The notes under the pieces are model-generated. The model had not been told where the DNA came from, searched no databases, and saw only the letters and a list, made by a program, of their open reading frames with translations. A stretch of 53,400 bases of DNA from Gemmobacter nectariphilus DSM 15620 (GTDB lineage Bacteria; Pseudomonadota; Alphaproteobacteria; Rhodobacterales; Rhodobacteraceae). Position numbers and translations under genes: made by a program. The stretch spans positions 1-53,400 of the forward strand of contig NZ_AUCM01000018.1 in assembly GCF_000429765.1 (NCBI RefSeq), in the 5' to 3' direction. Shown here one piece after another: positions 24,355 to 34,023 of the stretch; the first letter of the stretch is position 1, and each line of letters opens with the position of its first letter.

Positions 24355-27300
24355 ATGACCCTGCACCGCGAGATAGCCTTTGAAGCCGATGTCTGCGCGC
24401 GGATGGCTGCGGCGGGCTGGCTGTATGAAGAGGGCGATGCGGCGCGGTATGATGTGGCACGGGCGCTGTTTCCGGCCGATGTGGTGGCATGGGTGCAGGC
24501 CAGCCAGCCCAAGGCGTGGGACACGCTGAGCAAGAATCACGGCGCGGCGGCCGAGGCCATCTTGCTGGATCGGATCCGCAAGCAGCTTGACGACCGCGGC
24601 ACGCTGGAGGTGCTGCGCCGGGGCGTCGAGATGATCGGGCTCCGCGCGCCGCTTGCCCTGGCGCAGTTCCGGCCAGCGATGGGGATGAACGCCGATCTTC
24701 TGGCGCTTTACCGGGCCAACAGGCTGCGCATGGTGCGGCAGGTGCGCTATTCGCGGGTTTCCGGCAACAGTCTCGATCTGGTGCTGTTCCTGAACGGCTT
24801 GCCGGTCGCAACCGCCGAGTTGAAGACCGATTTTACCCAAGGGGTGCAGGATGCAGTCGATCAGTATCGCTTTGACCGCCTGCCCGCGCCGCGCGGTCAG
24901 GGAGCCGAGCCGCTGTTGTCGTTTCCCGGTGGGGCGCTGGTGCATTTCGCGGTCAGCGATTCCGAAGTGATGATGACCACCCGGCTGGACGGCGCGGCGA
25001 CACGGTTCCTGCCGTTCAACCGGGGCGATGGCGGCGGCAAGGGCAATCCGGTCAATCCCGGCGGCCACCGCACGGCCTATCTGTGGGACGGGATCTGGCA
25101 ACCCGACAGCCTGCTCGACATCCTTGGCCGGTTCATAGTGCCGGTGCGCGATGGCAAGAAGAAGCTGATCGGCAGCATCTTCCCGCGCTTTCACCAGCTC
25201 GATGCGGTGCGTGCCCTGCGAGCCGCCGTTCTGGCCGAAGGGCCAGGCGGGCGCTATCTGATCCAGCATTCGGCAGGGTCGGGCAAGACGAACTCTATCG
25301 CATGGGCGGCCCATATGCTGGCCGACCTGCACAACGACAGCAACGCAAAGCTGTTCGATTCCGTGCTGGTCGTCTCGGATCGCAACGTGATCGACGCGCA
25401 GTTGCAGGATGCGATCTTTGCCTTCGAGCGGACAACCGGCGTGGTCGCCAGCGTTTCGGGCGAAGGCGGATCGAAAAGCAAGCAGTTGGCCGAAGTACTG
25501 GCTGGGGGCAAGAAGATCGTCGTCTGCACGATCCAGACCTTTCCCTTTGCCATGGCGGCGGTGCAGGAATTGGCCGCAACGCAAGGCAAGCGCTTTGCGG
25601 TCATCGCCGATGAGGCGCATTCCAGCCAGACCGGACAGGCCGCCGCTGAGCTGAAGAAAGTTCTGTCCGCCGAAGACCTTGCGGCATTGGAAGACGGCGG
25701 CGAGGTCGCGAGCGAGGATATGCTCGCCGCCCAGATGACCGCACGGGCGGGGGCGCGCGGCATCACCTATGTCGCCTTTACCGCCACGCCCAAGGCCAAG
25801 ACGCTGGAGCTGTTCGGGCGCCGGCCAAACCCTGATCTGCCGGCCAGCGCGACCAACCTGCCGCAGCCCTTCCACATCTATTCGATGCGGCAGGCCATCG
25901 AGGAAGGCTTCATCCTTGATGTCTTGCGCAACTACACGCCCTACAGCCTTGCCTTCAAACTCGCTGGCGAGGGCAAGGAGATCGACGAGGCCGAGGTTGA
26001 ACGCAGCGCCGCGCTCAAGGCGTTGATGCGCTGGGTGCGGCTGCACCCCTACAATATCGCGCAGAAGGTTCAGATCGTCGTCGAGCACTACCGCGCCATG
26101 GTCCAGCCCCTGCTGGACGGCAAGGCCAAGGCGATGGTCGTCGTTGGCAGCCGGATCGAGGCGGTGCGCTGGAAACTGGCCATCGACAGCTATATCCGCG
26201 CCAAGGGCTATGATCTGGGCACGCTGGTCGCGTTTTCGGGCGAGGTCAAAGACTCCGCAAGCGGCAGCGATCCGTTCACCGAGACCAGCGCCCAGCTCAA
26301 CCCCGCACTGGCCGGGCGCGACATCCGCGATGCCTTTGCTTTGCCCGATCAGCATATCCTGCTGGTGGCAAACAAGTTCCAGACCGGCTTTGACCAACCG
26401 CTTCTGTGCGGCATGTATGTCGACCGGCGGCTTGCAGGCATTCAGGCGGTGCAAACGCTGTCGCGGCTGAACCGGGCCTATCAGGCAGGCGGCGTGGTCA
26501 AGGACACCACCTATGTGCTGGACTTCGTGAACAGCGCCGAAGAGGTTCTGGCCGCCTTCCGCACCTATTACCAGACCGCGACATTGGCCGATGTCACCGA
26601 TCCGAACCTTGTGTTCGATCTGCGCGCCAAGCTCGATGCGCAGGGCCATTACGACGAGTACGAGATCGACCGCGTGGTTCGGATCGAACTCAACCCCAAG
26701 GCCAGCCATGCCGATCTGGTCGCCGCCATATCGCCTGTGGCCGACCGGCTGCTCAAGGCATGGCAGGCGGCATCCGAGGCGCTGAAGGCCGCGCAGGGCA
26801 CCGACCGCGCCAAGGAGGCCCAGCAGGCGCGCGATCAGCTGGACGCGTTGACCCTGTTCCGCGCCGACATGGCGACCTTTCTGCGCGCCTACAGCTTCCT
26901 GTCGCAGATCTTCGATTACGGCAACACCGCCATCGAGGCGCGGGCGATCTTCTATCGCCGGCTGCTGCCGCTCCTGGAGTTTGGCCGCGAACGGACCGCA
27001 GTCGATACATCCAAGATCGTGCTGACCCACCACCGCCTGACCTCGAAAGGCCGACAGACCCTTGGGCTTTCTGGCGAGGCAGAGCCACTGAAACCGATGA
27101 CCGAGGCGGGCAGCGGCGGGGTGCAGGACAAGGACAAGGCCCTGCTTGCCGAAATCCTGACCCGGGTGAATGATCTGTTTCAAGGCGATCTGACCGACGA
27201 CGACCGGCTGATCTATGTGAACGGCGTGATCCGGGGGAAGCTGCTGGAAAACGACACGCTGGTCCAGCAATCCGGCCACAACTCGAAACAGCAGTTCTCC

Positions 27301-27492
27301 AGTTCACCTTCGCTGCGGCAGGCGGTCGTCGATGCGATTATCGACGCTTTCGATGCCCATACCGCCATGAGCAAACAGGCCCTCGATTCCCCGAAAATCC
27401 GCGAAGGCCTCATCGACGTGCTGCTCGGCCCGGGCCAGCTTTACGAAGCCCTGCGGCAGAAGGGAGGGTTCAGGGAACAGGCGGGGCGGTAG
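24355..27492 (+). CDS. hsdR: Type I restriction endonuclease subunit HsdR
   Basis: This is the motor and nuclease subunit: it translocates DNA with ATP and cuts at a distance. The 1045 residues fit the family. The N-terminal nuclease domain has the PD-(D/E)xK pattern (NSLDLVLFLNGLPVATAELK, around 140-158). Helicase motif I is SAGSGKTN near 305, and motif II is the DEAH box (VIADEAHSSQTG) near 418. The later motifs VAFTATPKAKT and LLVANKFQTGFDQPLL, then QTLSRLNRAY, are intact. It is on the same strand as hsdMS but separated from them by the AlbA-domain gene and a 127-base repeat-bearing gap, so it may also have its own promoter. Confidence 0.95.
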   Translation: MTLHREIAFEADVCARMAAAGWLYEEGDAARYDVARALFPADVVAWVQASQPKAWDTLSKNHGAAAEAILLDRIRKQLDDRGTLEVLRRGVEMIGLRAPLALAQFRPAMGMNADLLALYRANRLRMVRQVRYSRVSGNSLDLVLFLNGLPVATAELKTDFTQGVQDAVDQYRFDRLPAPRGQGAEPLLSFPGGALVHFAVSDSEVMMTTRLDGAATRFLPFNRGDGGGKGNPVNPGGHRTAYLWDGIWQPDSLLDILGRFIVPVRDGKKKLIGSIFPRFHQLDAVRALRAAVLAEGPGGRYLIQHSAGSGKTNSIAWAAHMLADLHNDSNAKLFDSVLVVSDRNVIDAQLQDAIFAFERTTGVVASVSGEGGSKSKQLAEVLAGGKKIVVCTIQTFPFAMAAVQELAATQGKRFAVIADEAHSSQTGQAAAELKKVLSAEDLAALEDGGEVASEDMLAAQMTARAGARGITYVAFTATPKAKTLELFGRRPNPDLPASATNLPQPFHIYSMRQAIEEGFILDVLRNYTPYSLAFKLAGEGKEIDEAEVERSAALKALMRWVRLHPYNIAQKVQIVVEHYRAMVQPLLDGKAKAMVVVGSRIEAVRWKLAIDSYIRAKGYDLGTLVAFSGEVKDSASGSDPFTETSAQLNPALAGRDIRDAFALPDQHILLVANKFQTGFDQPLLCGMYVDRRLAGIQAVQTLSRLNRAYQAGGVVKDTTYVLDFVNSAEEVLAAFRTYYQTATLADVTDPNLVFDLRAKLDAQGHYDEYEIDRVVRIELNPKASHADLVAAISPVADRLLKAWQAASEALKAAQGTDRAKEAQQARDQLDALTLFRADMATFLRAYSFLSQIFDYGNTAIEARAIFYRRLLPLLEFGRERTAVDTSKIVLTHHRLTSKGRQTLGLSGEAEPLKPMTEAGSGGVQDKDKALLAEILTRVNDLFQGDLTDDDRLIYVNGVIRGKLLENDTLVQQSGHNSKQQFSSSPSLRQAVVDAIIDAFDAHTAMSKQALDSPKIREGLIDVLLGPGQLYEALRQKGGFREQAGR

Positions 27493-27644
27493 GAGGAGGG
27501 GCCGGGGGGGGATTTTAGACCCAGAACTGGCTTCAAAAAATTCGCCGTCCATGGCCGCGCTCGGCCATCTGACAAATACAGTTGCGAGTATAATAACCAA
27601 ACTTGGTACCGGCTGCGGTGCGGGCGGAGAGCCAAGCCAAGCGC

Positions 27645-28592
27645 TCAATCTAACCCATCGTCCGTCGAACCAGAGGGCTGGACGTGCAGCAACTCGTTCC
27701 GGGGATGGGCGCGCAGGTGCTGGGCCAGTTCATCCAGAAAGATCCGCCCTGCAAGCTGTAATGAACGCCGGGTGCGATAGATCGCATGGATCGAGAAGGT
27801 CGGAGGGCGCCAACCGGGGAGCACGCGGCGCAGGCGGCCGGTCGCCAGATCCTCGATCACCAGCGACAAGGGCAGCCGGGCCATACCCAATCCGGCACAA
27901 GCTGCCTTGTGAACAATCTTGAGGTTGTTCGTCACCATGACCGTCCGCACGCCCACCTCGGACACCTCGCCTCGATCCGATACGAAGCCCCAGACCGAGC
28001 GGCGTTCCTCATCCAGCCAGCCGATTCCGGGAAGATCGATCAGATCGTTCGGATCGTGAATCGCAGGCGCCGAAGTGAACCATCCGGGGCTGGCGACCAG
28101 CGCATATTCCGTGCGCTGCAGAATGCGCGCGATCATGTCGGTATCGGGCAGTTCCTGCCGCGAGGCGATCAGGGCGATGTCATAGGCATCCATATTCGCC
28201 GGTTTGGTGCCATCGGTAGTGTCCAGCGTGATCACCACCTGCGGATTGCGCTTGGAAAAGCCGATACAAAAATCCGCAATGGCGGCTTCCGTCAGCAGCG
28301 TCGGACTGGCGATGCGCAGAGCGCCAGTGGGCTTTGACAGGCTTTCCTGAATGATCCGCAGCGCCGTTTCCCCTTCGGCCCGGATCATCTCGCCCCGCCG
28401 GGCAAGATCCAGCCCGATGGGGGTGGGGGTGAAATGGCGCGACGAGCGGTCGATCAATCTGACGGCCAGCCGCTTTTCCAGTTCGTCAATGCGGCGACTG
28501 AGTCGTGATTTCGGAATGCCGGTGCGGGTGCTGGCCCGGCTGTAGCTGCCAGCCTCGATGACCTGGGACAGCAGGACGAGATCGTCATGCAT
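27645..28592 (-). CDS. LysR-family regulator, likely controlling the 29-34 kb ABC operon
   Basis: The 315-residue regulator has the LysR winged HTH at residues 1-60 (LLSQVIEAGSYSRASTRTGIPKSRLSRRIDELEKRL, written in part) and a periplasmic-binding-like effector domain (GALRIASPTLLTEAAIADFC.., LVIEDLATGRLRRVLPGW). LysR proteins usually activate a divergent neighbour in response to a pathway compound. The divergent neighbour is the ABC importer and amidohydrolase operon, 365 bases away, with a perfect palindrome between them. Its downstream side converges on hsdR. The ATG start gives MHDDLVLLSQ, as expected. Confidence 0.9.
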   Translation of the reverse strand: MHDDLVLLSQVIEAGSYSRASTRTGIPKSRLSRRIDELEKRLAVRLIDRSSRHFTPTPIGLDLARRGEMIRAEGETALRIIQESLSKPTGALRIASPTLLTEAAIADFCIGFSKRNPQVVITLDTTDGTKPANMDAYDIALIASRQELPDTDMIARILQRTEYALVASPGWFTSAPAIHDPNDLIDLPGIGWLDEERRSVWGFVSDRGEVSEVGVRTVMVTNNLKIVHKAACAGLGMARLPLSLVIEDLATGRLRRVLPGWRPPTFSIHAIYRTRRSLQLAGRIFLDELAQHLRAHPRNELLHVQPSGSTDDGLD

Positions 28593-28702
28593 GGCGATTG
28601 CCCATCGTTGCGAATACAGGATTGAACGTCCGTTTTTCGCAACGCTCTGTCAAGGCCGCGACCTACTCTGCCGCAGGCCTGCCGGGTAGCCACGGTTAAT
28701 TG

Positions 28703-28717
28703 TTGTTTTGAAAACAA
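28703..28717. promoter_or_regulatory. Candidate LysR operator, TTGTTTT-G-AAAACAA
   Basis: A perfect 15-base palindrome lies about 110 bases upstream of the lysR start, in an A+T-rich patch of the 365-base divergent region (28593-28957). It contains the T-N11-A arrangement typical of LysR sites. The rest of that region holds no recognisable gene. AAGGAG eight bases before the ATG at 28958 is the ribosome-binding site of the transporter ATPase. Confidence 0.4.
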
Positions 28718-28957
28718 ATTTTTTCATCTTCAGTCGTGGAACGGCCAACACATGGCAGGGCCTGCGGCGAGGCCGCAGCCTGTCCTGAGCCCGGATCATC
28801 GAAAATCCGGCTTTACATCTGACCGGCCTGACATACGCTTTTCCCAAGATCACGACATTCAACGGCGTTTCAGACGAACCCGCGCACCCCATGGTTCTGG
28901 GGGCGCTGGCCGGTTGCACGCTGTCCTCATTCAAGCCCCGCGCCGAAGGAGCATCGC

Positions 28958-29704
28958 ATGGACCCGATCATCCGCTTTTCCGAAGTAGGCCTGCGCCTTG
29001 GCGGAATGCGTATCTACGACGAGATCACCTTTGACGTGGCGCCCGGCGAGTTTCTGTGCCTGCTTGGCCCGTCGGGATGCGGCAAATCTACAGCCCTGCG
29101 GCTGATGGGCGATCTGCTGCCGGTGCAAGATGGCACGATCCTGGTGGATGGCAAACGCCCGTCAGAGGCGGCAGACCGACTGGCCTATGTATTCCAGCAA
29201 CCTCGTTTGCTGCCCTGGCGCAGCGCCTTGCAGAATGCTGCCTTCGGTATCGAGATGCGTGACCCCTCGGTGCCGCGCGCCGAACGCGAGGCACTCGCAA
29301 GGACGCAACTCGAGCGGGTCGGGCTGGGCCATGACATGGACAAGATGCCATTGATGCTGTCGGGGGGCGAACGCCAGCGCGTGGCCATCGCCCGCGCCCT
29401 GGCGCTGGACCCGGAAATCATCCTGATGGACGAGCCATTTTCGGCGCTGGATCCCAACACCCGCACCCGGCTGCGCGACCAGATGATCGAACTTTGGCAG
29501 CAGTCGGGCAAGACGGTGATCTTTGTCACGCATGACATGGACGAGGCGCTCTATCTGGCGGATCGCATCGTCGTCTTTTCCGGCAAGCCTTCGCGCGTTG
29601 CCTCGGTGATCGAGGTGGCCGAGCCGCGCCCGCGCGACATCCTGCGCGATCCGGCGCTGCTGGAAAAACGCGACGAGCTGCTGCGGCTGTTCGCCGGGAT
29701 CTGA
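28958..29704 (+). CDS. ABC transporter ATP-binding protein (SsuB/TauB type)
   Basis: The 248-residue cytoplasmic ATPase powers an importer of the nitrate/sulfonate/taurine/pyrimidine-precursor class. Walker A is GPSGCGKST, the Q-loop QQPRLLPW (the PW is typical of this class), the signature LSGGERQR, Walker B IILMDEPFSALD and the switch His VTHDMDEALYLADR. It is the first gene of a five-gene plus-strand operon. The gap to the binding-protein gene is 32 bases. Confidence 0.93.
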   Translation: MDPIIRFSEVGLRLGGMRIYDEITFDVAPGEFLCLLGPSGCGKSTALRLMGDLLPVQDGTILVDGKRPSEAADRLAYVFQQPRLLPWRSALQNAAFGIEMRDPSVPRAEREALARTQLERVGLGHDMDKMPLMLSGGERQRVAIARALALDPEIILMDEPFSALDPNTRTRLRDQMIELWQQSGKTVIFVTHDMDEALYLADRIVVFSGKPSRVASVIEVAEPRPRDILRDPALLEKRDELLRLFAGI

Positions 29705-29736
29705 CATCCAACCACAATCAACCAGCAGGAGAGACC

Positions 29737-30732
29737 ATGTTCAGATTTGCCACTGCTGCGCTGTTCGCGCTGGCCACTGCCGGAGCCGCCTATGCCCAGC
29801 AGAAGACCATCACCTTCTCGCATCTGGCGAACCCCAGCCACGAGGCGGCACTGTATGCGATCAAGAAGGGGATCGTGAGTTCCGACAAGATCAAGGTCGA
29901 GGTGACGCCGCTGGACATTGCCGCCCTGCAGCAGGCAATTGCCGCACGCACTTTCGACGTGGTCGAAGGCGCCGCCATGGCGATTCCGCGCGCCAATGCG
30001 CGGGGCCTGCCGCTGGAGATCATCGGCATCGCGCAGCGCAGCCATGAAGAGGGGCTGGGATCCAGCGTCTGGGTCAAGGCCGACAGTCCGATCCAGAACA
30101 TCGCCGATCTCACAGGCAAGAAGCTGGGTGGCTATACGCTGTCCAGTGCGGGCATGACGCTGAACCGCATCGCGCTGAACCAGGCTTACGGGCTGAATGT
30201 TTCCACCAAGGGCGGCGATCTGACCTTTGTCGAGTTGCCGGAATCGGCGCTGGCGGCGGCACTGGCGGCGGGGAATGTCGATGCCTCGGTGCTGATTCAT
30301 GCGCAGGCCTATCAGGCGATGAAAAGCGGCGAGTTCCGCGCCATCGCCCAATTGGGTCGCGACATGACCGACAAGTTCGGCCTGCGGCTGGTGACCTCGG
30401 TTCTGGTGGGCTACGGCGACAAGCTGGAGGCCGATCCCGAAAGCTACCGCGAGTTCCTGCGCATGTTCCGCGAGTCGGTCGATTATGCCCTGTCACATCA
30501 GGACGAGGTGTTTACTGCCGTCGGCAAGGAACAGAACATCGACCCCGAGTTCTTTACCCTGTGGTTCAACAAGTTCACCACCATTCCGGTCTATATCAGC
30601 CAGAACGACCTAGATGCCATCGACATGCTCTGGACCCAGGCGACGGCACTTGGCGTGCTGAATGTGCCGCATGGCACCGCGCTTGAAGCGACCTGGGACG
30701 GGGCGATTTTTGACGGGGTCGAAGGCAAGTGA
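29737..30732 (+). CDS. ABC transporter substrate-binding protein (NMT1/SsuA-like)
   Basis: The periplasmic binding protein has 331 residues. A Sec signal peptide (MFRFATAALFALATAGAAYA, cut before QQKTITF) is clear. The mature part follows the NMT1/SsuA fold with EAALYAIKKGI, a ligand-site region FDVVEGAAMAIPRA, and LTGKKLGGYTLSSAGM. A ribosome-binding site (GGAGAG) precedes the ATG. Its stop overlaps the first permease as GTGA. The substrate is likely a small nitrogen- or sulfur-containing compound that the operon's amidohydrolase then cleaves; this is inferred from operon order only. Confidence 0.92.
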   Translation: MFRFATAALFALATAGAAYAQQKTITFSHLANPSHEAALYAIKKGIVSSDKIKVEVTPLDIAALQQAIAARTFDVVEGAAMAIPRANARGLPLEIIGIAQRSHEEGLGSSVWVKADSPIQNIADLTGKKLGGYTLSSAGMTLNRIALNQAYGLNVSTKGGDLTFVELPESALAAALAAGNVDASVLIHAQAYQAMKSGEFRAIAQLGRDMTDKFGLRLVTSVLVGYGDKLEADPESYREFLRMFRESVDYALSHQDEVFTAVGKEQNIDPEFFTLWFNKFTTIPVYISQNDLDAIDMLWTQATALGVLNVPHGTALEATWDGAIFDGVEGK

Positions 30733-31541
30733 TCACGACGGCCGACCTTGCCTTGAGGATCGAGGCCGACCGGGCGCGCAAGCGCGCCCGGAGCCGGCAG
30801 GTCTGGGTGGCCAACCTGATCGCAATTGCGGTTCTGGGCGCGTGGTGGTTCTGGTCATTGTTCGTGCCGGCGTATCAGATGCCCGGCCCGCAACTGGTGG
30901 CCTGGCGCATGGTCGATCTGGTGATCGACGGGCAGGAGCGGGTGCAACTGCTCTGGTCGCTGGTCCATGTCATGTCCGCGATCGCCATCTCCTTCGTCAT
31001 CGGTTTTGCGCTGGCGCTGGCCTCAAACACGCTCTGGCCGGTGCGCGGCTTTATCGACGACCGGCTGACCCCCTTTCTGAACGCCTTTTCCGGCATCGGC
31101 TGGCTGTTCATGGCGATGATGTGGTTCGGTGTGACGCATTTCACCGTGATCTTCTCGGTGACGCTGATCCTGATCCCGTTCGCGGTGATCAACATCCGCA
31201 CTGGCCTGGACGAACTGGACCACGAGATCGGAGAGCTTGGCCGCAGCCTGACCCGCAATCCGCTGCGGATCTTCCTGCGGATCACGGTGCCGATGCTGGT
31301 GCCCTATCTGTTCGCCACGCTGCGCACCTCGTTCGGGGTTGCATGGAAGGTGGTGCTGACGGCCGAGTTGTTCGGCGGCAATGCCGGGGTCGGCTATCTG
31401 CTGAACTCGGCGCGGCAAGAGTTCGACACCGAGACGATCTTTGCCGTCATCTGCTTCATCATCCTGTTCGTCTACCTGTCCGAAGTCGTGATCTTCGCCC
31501 CCATCCAGCGCAGCCTGAAACGGAGGTTCGCCCGTGAATAA
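30729..31541 (+). CDS. ABC transporter permease 1 (SsuC/TauC type)
   Basis: The inner-membrane permease of 270 residues has about six helices (IAIAVLGAWWFWSLFV, AIAISFVIGFALALA, GIGWLFMAMMWFGVT, FAVICFIILFVYLSEVVIF). It carries the cytoplasmic EAA loop LGRSLTRNPLRIFLRITVP. The start is a GTG overlapping the binding-protein stop. Its sister permease follows with an eight-base overlap, and the two are homologous and probably form a heterodimer. Confidence 0.92.
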   Translation: MITTADLALRIEADRARKRARSRQVWVANLIAIAVLGAWWFWSLFVPAYQMPGPQLVAWRMVDLVIDGQERVQLLWSLVHVMSAIAISFVIGFALALASNTLWPVRGFIDDRLTPFLNAFSGIGWLFMAMMWFGVTHFTVIFSVTLILIPFAVINIRTGLDELDHEIGELGRSLTRNPLRIFLRITVPMLVPYLFATLRTSFGVAWKVVLTAELFGGNAGVGYLLNSARQEFDTETIFAVICFIILFVYLSEVVIFAPIQRSLKRRFARE

Positions 31542-32313
31542 GGTGATGTTGACCCGCAGCCAGGGATTGGTCCAACGTACGATCACCGAAGGCGGTGTCG
31601 TTGTGGCGCTGTTGGCCTGGTGGCTGTTTTCCAAGGATGTTCCGGCCTTCATCATGCCGACGCCACAGGCGGCGCTGACGAAAATGCTGGAGTTCTTCCA
31701 TGATCCGGCGCTGATGCGCCACGCCGGCATCAGTTTTCTGCGGGTGGGGCTGGCGGTCGGTCTGGCAACGGTGATCGCCCTGGCGGTCGGCCTGCTGAAC
31801 CGCGCCTTTCCGGTGCTGGAAGAAGCGGTAGAACGCCGCCTGCTGACCTTTCTCAACAGCTTTCCTTCGGTTGGCTGGGCCATTCTGGCGGTGATCTGGT
31901 TCCAGATTTCCAGCGGCACGGTGATCTTCATCCAGGTGATGATCGTGCTGCCCTTCTGCCTGATCAACGTGCTGGAAGGGTTGCGCCAGCTGGACCCGGA
32001 GCTGGTCGAGATGGGGCGGTCGCTGACGCGCTCGCGCCGGCGGCTGTTCCTGCGGCTGGTGCTGCCCCTGACAATGCCATTCCTGATCGCTGGCCTGAGG
32101 GTTGCCTATGGCATCGCGTGGAAGGTCGCGCTGGTGTCCGAGCTGTTCGGGGCACCTTCGGGGCTGGGCTACCTGCTGATGCAGGCGCAGGTGCGCGCCG
32201 ATGGCACGCTGGTCTTTGCCTGCTGTCTGATCATCGTGCTGATCTTCAGTCTGGTGGATCAGCTTGTGCTGCGGCCACTGGCCCGGCGCTTTTCCGTCCA
32301 AAGGGCGGTCTGA
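31534..32313 (+). CDS. ABC transporter permease 2 (SsuC/TauC type)
   Basis: The 259-residue membrane permease is related to the preceding one, with an EAA loop MGRSLTRSRRRLFLRLVLP and TM segments such as GVVVALLAWWLFS and ILAVIWFQISSGTVIFIQVMIVLPF (written in part). The GTG start has CGGAGG seven bases upstream. Two different permeases in one SsuB-type importer is less usual than a single homodimeric permease, but it is seen in related operons. A hairpin follows before the amidohydrolase. Confidence 0.92.
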   Translation: MNKVMLTRSQGLVQRTITEGGVVVALLAWWLFSKDVPAFIMPTPQAALTKMLEFFHDPALMRHAGISFLRVGLAVGLATVIALAVGLLNRAFPVLEEAVERRLLTFLNSFPSVGWAILAVIWFQISSGTVIFIQVMIVLPFCLINVLEGLRQLDPELVEMGRSLTRSRRRLFLRLVLPLTMPFLIAGLRVAYGIAWKVALVSELFGAPSGLGYLLMQAQVRADGTLVFACCLIIVLIFSLVDQLVLRPLARRFSVQRAV

Positions 32314-32336
32314 ACCGGCATTCCCATGCCGATCCG

Positions 32337-32357
32337 CCCGGCCACGCTGTGGCCGGG
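32337..32357 (+). terminator. Intercistronic hairpin CCCGGCCA/TGGCCGGG
   Basis: Perfect eight-base arms (32337-32344 and 32350-32357) with a five-base CGCTG loop lie in the 80-base gap between the second permease and the amidohydrolase. There is no T-run, so it is more likely an mRNA-stabilising or attenuating hairpin than a full terminator. Confidence 0.45.
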
Positions 32358-32393
32358 ACAGGGAACTTATGTTGTCCATGAAAGGGGCTATGC

Positions 32394-34019
32394 ATGACCG
32401 CAGCTCATATCATCCTGCACAACGGCCGCATCGTGACGGTCGATGACACCTTCAGCATTGCCGAGGCGGTTTCCATCCGCGACGGTCGGTTCGACCGTGT
32501 CGGCACCAGCGCCGAGTTGCTGGCAACCGCCGGTCCCGGAACCGAGGTGATCGACCTTGGCGGCCGGACGGCGGTGCCCGGCCTGTTCGACAGCCACCTG
32601 CACCTTTACATGACCGCACTCGAGGCGCCACGGGTGCCACTGATCGACTGCCGTTCCATTGCCGATGTGCAGGCGGCCATTGCCGAACGCGCAGGGATCA
32701 CTCCCAAGGGGGAATGGATCATCGCGCGCATGGGCTGGCATGAAAGCCTGCTCAGGGAAAACCGCCTTCCCACCCGTGACGAGTTGGACGCCGCCGCGCC
32801 CGACCATCCCGTATTCGTGCCGCGCGGCGGCCATGTCGGCAGCGGCAATTCGCGGGCGCTGCAACTGGCCGGCGTGTCGGACGATACAGTCGATCCGTCT
32901 GGCGGGCTGATCGTGCGCGAGGTCGGCTCTCGCCGACCGACCGGGCTCTTGCTGGAATCCGCCGTGTACATGATCCGCAAGGTGTTGCCCCCGCCGCCCC
33001 CGCCTGCGCAAGAACAGGCGTTGCTGAAAGACGCCATGCAGCTGTTGAACAGCTATGGAATCGTGGCGACGATGGATCCGGGGCTGAACAAGCACCAGAT
33101 CGCGCTTTACGAACGGCTGCGCGCGGCCGGCGAGGTGACGGTGCGCACCGACTTGATGTATCGCGGCTACAATCTGGAAGACGCCAGGGTTGGCGCCGCC
33201 ATCACCGATTTCACCGATGACGATCTGCTGCGCTATGTCGGGGTCAAGTTCATGCTGGATGGCGGGGTCGAGGGGGCCCTGCACTATGACCCCTACCGGA
33301 TCGTGCCGGGGGAACAGAACAATCCCGAATATCGCGGCCTGTCGCTGTTGCCGGCCGGGGGCGAGGCCGAGTTCATCGAGGCGCTGAAAGTCGTCGCCCG
33401 CGCCGGATTGCAGGTCCAGACCCATGGTGTCGGGGATCATTGCATTGATACCATCGTGCGTTGCTATCTGGCCGCCGCCGAGGATACCCCGATCCGCGAT
33501 CTGCGCTGGACGGTGATGCACCTGCACAACCCGCGCGAAGAGGTGTTCGCCAAGATCCGCGAGGGCGGCATTCTGGTCACCGCCCAGGATCAAAGCGTGC
33601 TGCTGGGCGCGAACAAGGTCAAATGGTGGGGCCGCCCGCGGGCAGAATGGTCCACCCCGCTGCGCCGGATGATCGACGAAGGGCTGCTTGTCGGCGGTGG
33701 CACCGATGCGCCGATCCTGCCGATCGACCCGTTCATCTGCATGTGGTGGATGGTTACGCGCAAGACCTTGCAAGGCGATTGCCTTGGCCCCGATCAGGCG
33801 ATCACCCCGCGCGAGGCGCTGGAACTGTACACCATCAACAACGCGCGGATCATGGGCGTCGCGGACCGCCGCGGCTCGGTCGAGCCGGGCAAGCTGGCCG
33901 ATCTGGCTGTGCTTAGCCAGGACATCCTGTCGGTCGCCCCCGACGCCATTCGCGACACCCGTGCGCTGATGACCCTGTTGGGCGGCAAGATCGTGCACCG
34001 TGATCCGGCTATGGCCTGA
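32394..34019 (+). CDS. Amidohydrolase, YtcJ-like (Amidohydro_3 family), second copy
   Basis: This metal-dependent hydrolase has 541 residues. The N-terminal sandwich (IILHNGRIVTVDDTFSIAEAVSIRDGRF, written in part) leads to the ligand pair in FDSHLHL. Later come QTHGVGDHCID (His), VMHLHNPREE (His) and GGGTDAPILPIDPF (catalytic Asp), and the closing strands GSVEPGKLADLAVLSQD. It is only distantly similar to the copy at 7142-8776, so the two probably act on different substrates. It is the last gene of the ABC importer operon and ends at a strong hairpin. By family, cleavage of an amide, formamide or related C-N bond is likely. Confidence 0.9.
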   Translation: MTAAHIILHNGRIVTVDDTFSIAEAVSIRDGRFDRVGTSAELLATAGPGTEVIDLGGRTAVPGLFDSHLHLYMTALEAPRVPLIDCRSIADVQAAIAERAGITPKGEWIIARMGWHESLLRENRLPTRDELDAAAPDHPVFVPRGGHVGSGNSRALQLAGVSDDTVDPSGGLIVREVGSRRPTGLLLESAVYMIRKVLPPPPPPAQEQALLKDAMQLLNSYGIVATMDPGLNKHQIALYERLRAAGEVTVRTDLMYRGYNLEDARVGAAITDFTDDDLLRYVGVKFMLDGGVEGALHYDPYRIVPGEQNNPEYRGLSLLPAGGEAEFIEALKVVARAGLQVQTHGVGDHCIDTIVRCYLAAAEDTPIRDLRWTVMHLHNPREEVFAKIREGGILVTAQDQSVLLGANKVKWWGRPRAEWSTPLRRMIDEGLLVGGGTDAPILPIDPFICMWWMVTRKTLQGDCLGPDQAITPREALELYTINNARIMGVADRRGSVEPGKLADLAVLSQDILSVAPDAIRDTRALMTLLGGKIVHRDPAMA

Positions 34020-34023
34020 ACGC

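Noticed and set aside
24328-27279. Nearly 1000-codon open frame antisense to hsdR
   Set aside because: hsdR is unambiguous (helicase and nuclease motifs). The antisense protein is rich in Gln, His, Arg and Gly and lacks recognisable domains.
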